Below, piece after piece: positions 7,385 to 8,664 of a DNA stretch of 8,664 bases. The notes under the pieces were generated by a model. The model saw only the letters and a list, made by a program, of their open reading frames with translations. It ran no database searches and was not told the origin of the DNA. Both the position numbers and the translations under genes were made by a program. The stretch's first letter is position 1. Every line of letters begins with the position of its first letter. The stretch is from positions 1-8,664 of the forward strand of contig JAGWVZ010000126.1 of assembly GCA_018970625.1 (NCBI GenBank), written 5' to 3'. Origin of the DNA: Myxococcales bacterium (GTDB taxonomy: Bacteria; Myxococcota; Bradymonadia; REDH01).

Positions 7385-7400
7385 CCGGTGCCTGCACCGG
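7385..7400 (-). terminator. Perfect hairpin just after metX
   Basis: CCGGTGC and GCACCGG form two perfect 7-base arms separated by 2 nt. The hairpin begins 5 nt past the metX stop (TAA 7408-7406). The T-run expected of a classic Rho-independent terminator is absent, so it may instead protect the 3' end or act as a weak stop. Confidence 0.35.
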
Positions 7401-7405
7401 GGTGA

Positions 7406-8629
7406 TTATTGCAACGCCCTGAAAAGTATCGGCTTTAATTGATCGAACTCGATAAGGAAGCCGTCGTGGCCGTGCTTGCTGCGCAGCTCGGCGTACTCTG
7501 CAATCAAGCCGACATCATGAAGTTGATCGGCAAGCGCTTCCATATGTACAGGCAGGTACAGCGCGTCCGAGTCGATGCCGATGCACAGGTACCGACCGCG
7601 AAGCCGGCGCAGATCCCATGGCTCGACGTCGGTCAGGTGAGGCGGACGCCGCCACATGTCGTGGTGATCCATGGCATCGAGCTGGCTGATATAGGCGCGC
7701 GCGTCGAACCGTCGTACCAGCCGCTCGCCCTGATAGGTCAGGTACGTCTGCACCAGGTAGGGCTGTTGCGGAGCGTCGTGTGCGAAGCCGGGTACCCGGC
7801 CACGACCCTGACGCTGAGTCAGCCCTTCTTCGGCACGATAGGTCATGTGCGCCAGCTGACGCGCGAGCGCCAGACCCCGGTGCGCCTCGTCGGGATATCC
7901 GGGATCGGCCAGCAGCGTCTGACGCGCGACGTGGTTGAAGCCAATGATCCACGGCGACGCGTTCTCGCTCGCCGCAATCGGGACGACGCGCTCAAACCGC
8001 TCTGGCGCCAGCATGGCCAGACACAGTGTGATCATGCCCCCCACCGAGCCACCAATTACCGCGTGCACCGAACCCGCGCCTAACGCGTCCAGCGCCTGCA
8101 GAATGGCCCGCGCCTGATCCCAGGTGGTGATGGTGGCTGGCACATGGTCACGTCTTGGCGTCCAGGCGCCACGGGTGCCTGGCGCCACGCGCGCCTGTGG
8201 CTCGTCGGTGAGCGTAGGAAAGTCGCTGTCGCCGGGACCGCTGCTGCCGTAGCAGCTGCCGAGGTTGTTAAAGCAGATGACCCGAAACCGGTTGGTATCC
8301 AGCGGAAGGCCTGGCCCGCAGACCTCGGACCACCAGCCACCCTCGCCACCTACCCGATGGTCGCCGGTGAGCGCGTGAACCACGAGTACCGTGGGTACCG
8401 GGCTCGACAGCGACACGGCGACGTCAGGGGTGATGGCCGGCCGCTTTCGTCTGACCAGCTGCTCGCCTGCGTGGTCACGCCCCTCCACGCGTCGTGCCCA
8501 TTCAGCGGGAACACCCGACGTCGGCTCGGGCGTCGATATCCACCCGCGCATCGTCAGCGAGCTGAGCGAGGCTCCCGCTTCGAGGACAAACGGAGGAAGA
8601 TGGACTTCGAATTCTGTGCAGAAGGGCAT
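7406..8629 (-). CDS. metX: Homoserine O-acyltransferase (MetX family)
   Basis: This 407-residue alpha/beta-hydrolase-fold enzyme transfers an acyl group, usually acetyl, from acyl-CoA to homoserine. That is the first committed step to methionine by the O-acylhomoserine route, in the cytoplasm. Family marks are HALTGD at 85-90, GGWWSEVCGPG at 97-107, FNNLGSCYGSSGP at 120-132 and IGFNHVARQTLLADP at 229-243. The nucleophile elbow GGSVGGM carries Ser195, Asp355 is in GIDSDALY, and His388 is in KHGHDGF; these would be the catalytic triad. The elbow usually reads GGSMGGM, so Val replaces Met here. An extra Arg-rich segment at about residues 36-75 precedes the HALTGD strand. The acyl donor (acetyl or succinyl) cannot be told from this alone. 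ATG 8629 has GGTGAG shortly upstream and gives the expected N-terminus. thrA, which makes its substrate, lies downstream on the same strand. Confidence 0.93.
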   Translation of the reverse strand: MPFCTEFEVHLPPFVLEAGASLSSLTMRGWISTPEPTSGVPAEWARRVEGRDHAGEQLVRRKRPAITPDVAVSLSSPVPTVLVVHALTGDHRVGGEGGWWSEVCGPGLPLDTNRFRVICFNNLGSCYGSSGPGDSDFPTLTDEPQARVAPGTRGAWTPRRDHVPATITTWDQARAILQALDALGAGSVHAVIGGSVGGMITLCLAMLAPERFERVVPIAASENASPWIIGFNHVARQTLLADPGYPDEAHRGLALARQLAHMTYRAEEGLTQRQGRGRVPGFAHDAPQQPYLVQTYLTYQGERLVRRFDARAYISQLDAMDHHDMWRRPPHLTDVEPWDLRRLRGRYLCIGIDSDALYLPVHMEALADQLHDVGLIAEYAELRSKHGHDGFLIEFDQLKPILFRALQ

Positions 8630-8664
8630 CCGCTCACCACGACAACAGAGGGGCAGGGCGGTGC

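Larger units (their letters stand above)
7081..7405. other. 325-nt gap between metX and thrA
   Basis: This stretch lies between the metX stop and the chosen thrA start, with both genes on the - strand. It contains a perfect inverted repeat right after metX, two further short inverted repeats near thrA, and a short upstream reading frame, each described separately. The + strand frames here are Arg-rich or low in coding character and I do not call them. No clear -10/-35 promoter and no riboswitch core could be recognised by eye. The length suggests thrA has its own promoter or a leader. Confidence 0.6.

Noticed and set aside
7162..7422. 86-codon + strand frame in the metX-thrA gap
   Set aside because: It runs into the metX 3' end, has no Shine-Dalgarno and no recognisable motif, so it was not called, although it cannot be fully excluded.

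Overview
The window comes from a GC-rich bacterium, roughly 60-65% G+C in most places I counted. The style suggests a deltaproteobacterial lineage such as Myxococcota or Bradymonadales. The grounds are a cysteine-repeat lipoprotein, a TonB-family protein with a very long Pro/Glu linker, and an AidB-like acyl-CoA dehydrogenase. This placement is inference; there is no rRNA or other marker gene to confirm it.

Left part (1-2787, + strand): three co-directional envelope genes. The first is the 3' part of a secreted Cys-rich lipoprotein whose start lies before the window. After 50 nt comes a TonB-like energy-transducer protein with one N-terminal membrane segment, a long disordered Pro/Glu-rich linker and a C-terminal TonB-like domain. 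One base after its stop codon starts a predicted lipoprotein of unknown family, whose Shine-Dalgarno sequence lies inside the end of the TonB-like gene. The last two therefore look translationally coupled. G+C falls in the TonB C-terminal domain and the start of the lipoprotein gene.

Middle (2888-4567, + strand): an AidB/ACAD11-like flavin acyl-CoA dehydrogenase with the catalytic Glu in place. It converges on the next gene, and both genes end in TAG codons that overlap within a single CTAG tetranucleotide (4564-4567).

Right part (8629-4564, - strand): metX (homoserine O-acyltransferase) followed downstream by a fused aspartokinase-homoserine dehydrogenase (thrA/metL type). ThrA commits aspartate to homoserine. 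MetX activates homoserine for methionine synthesis. Together they form the entry and branch point of the methionine arm. The 325-nt gap between them (7081-7405) has no convincing standard gene. It holds a perfect inverted repeat just after metX, further short inverted repeats, and a 54-codon upstream reading frame that overlaps the thrA start. This could be a thrA leader, but that is unproven.

I saw no tRNA, rRNA, CRISPR array, insertion sequence or phage gene. The region is mostly ordinary core metabolism and envelope genes. The least explained parts are the TonB-lipoprotein pair and the thrA leader.
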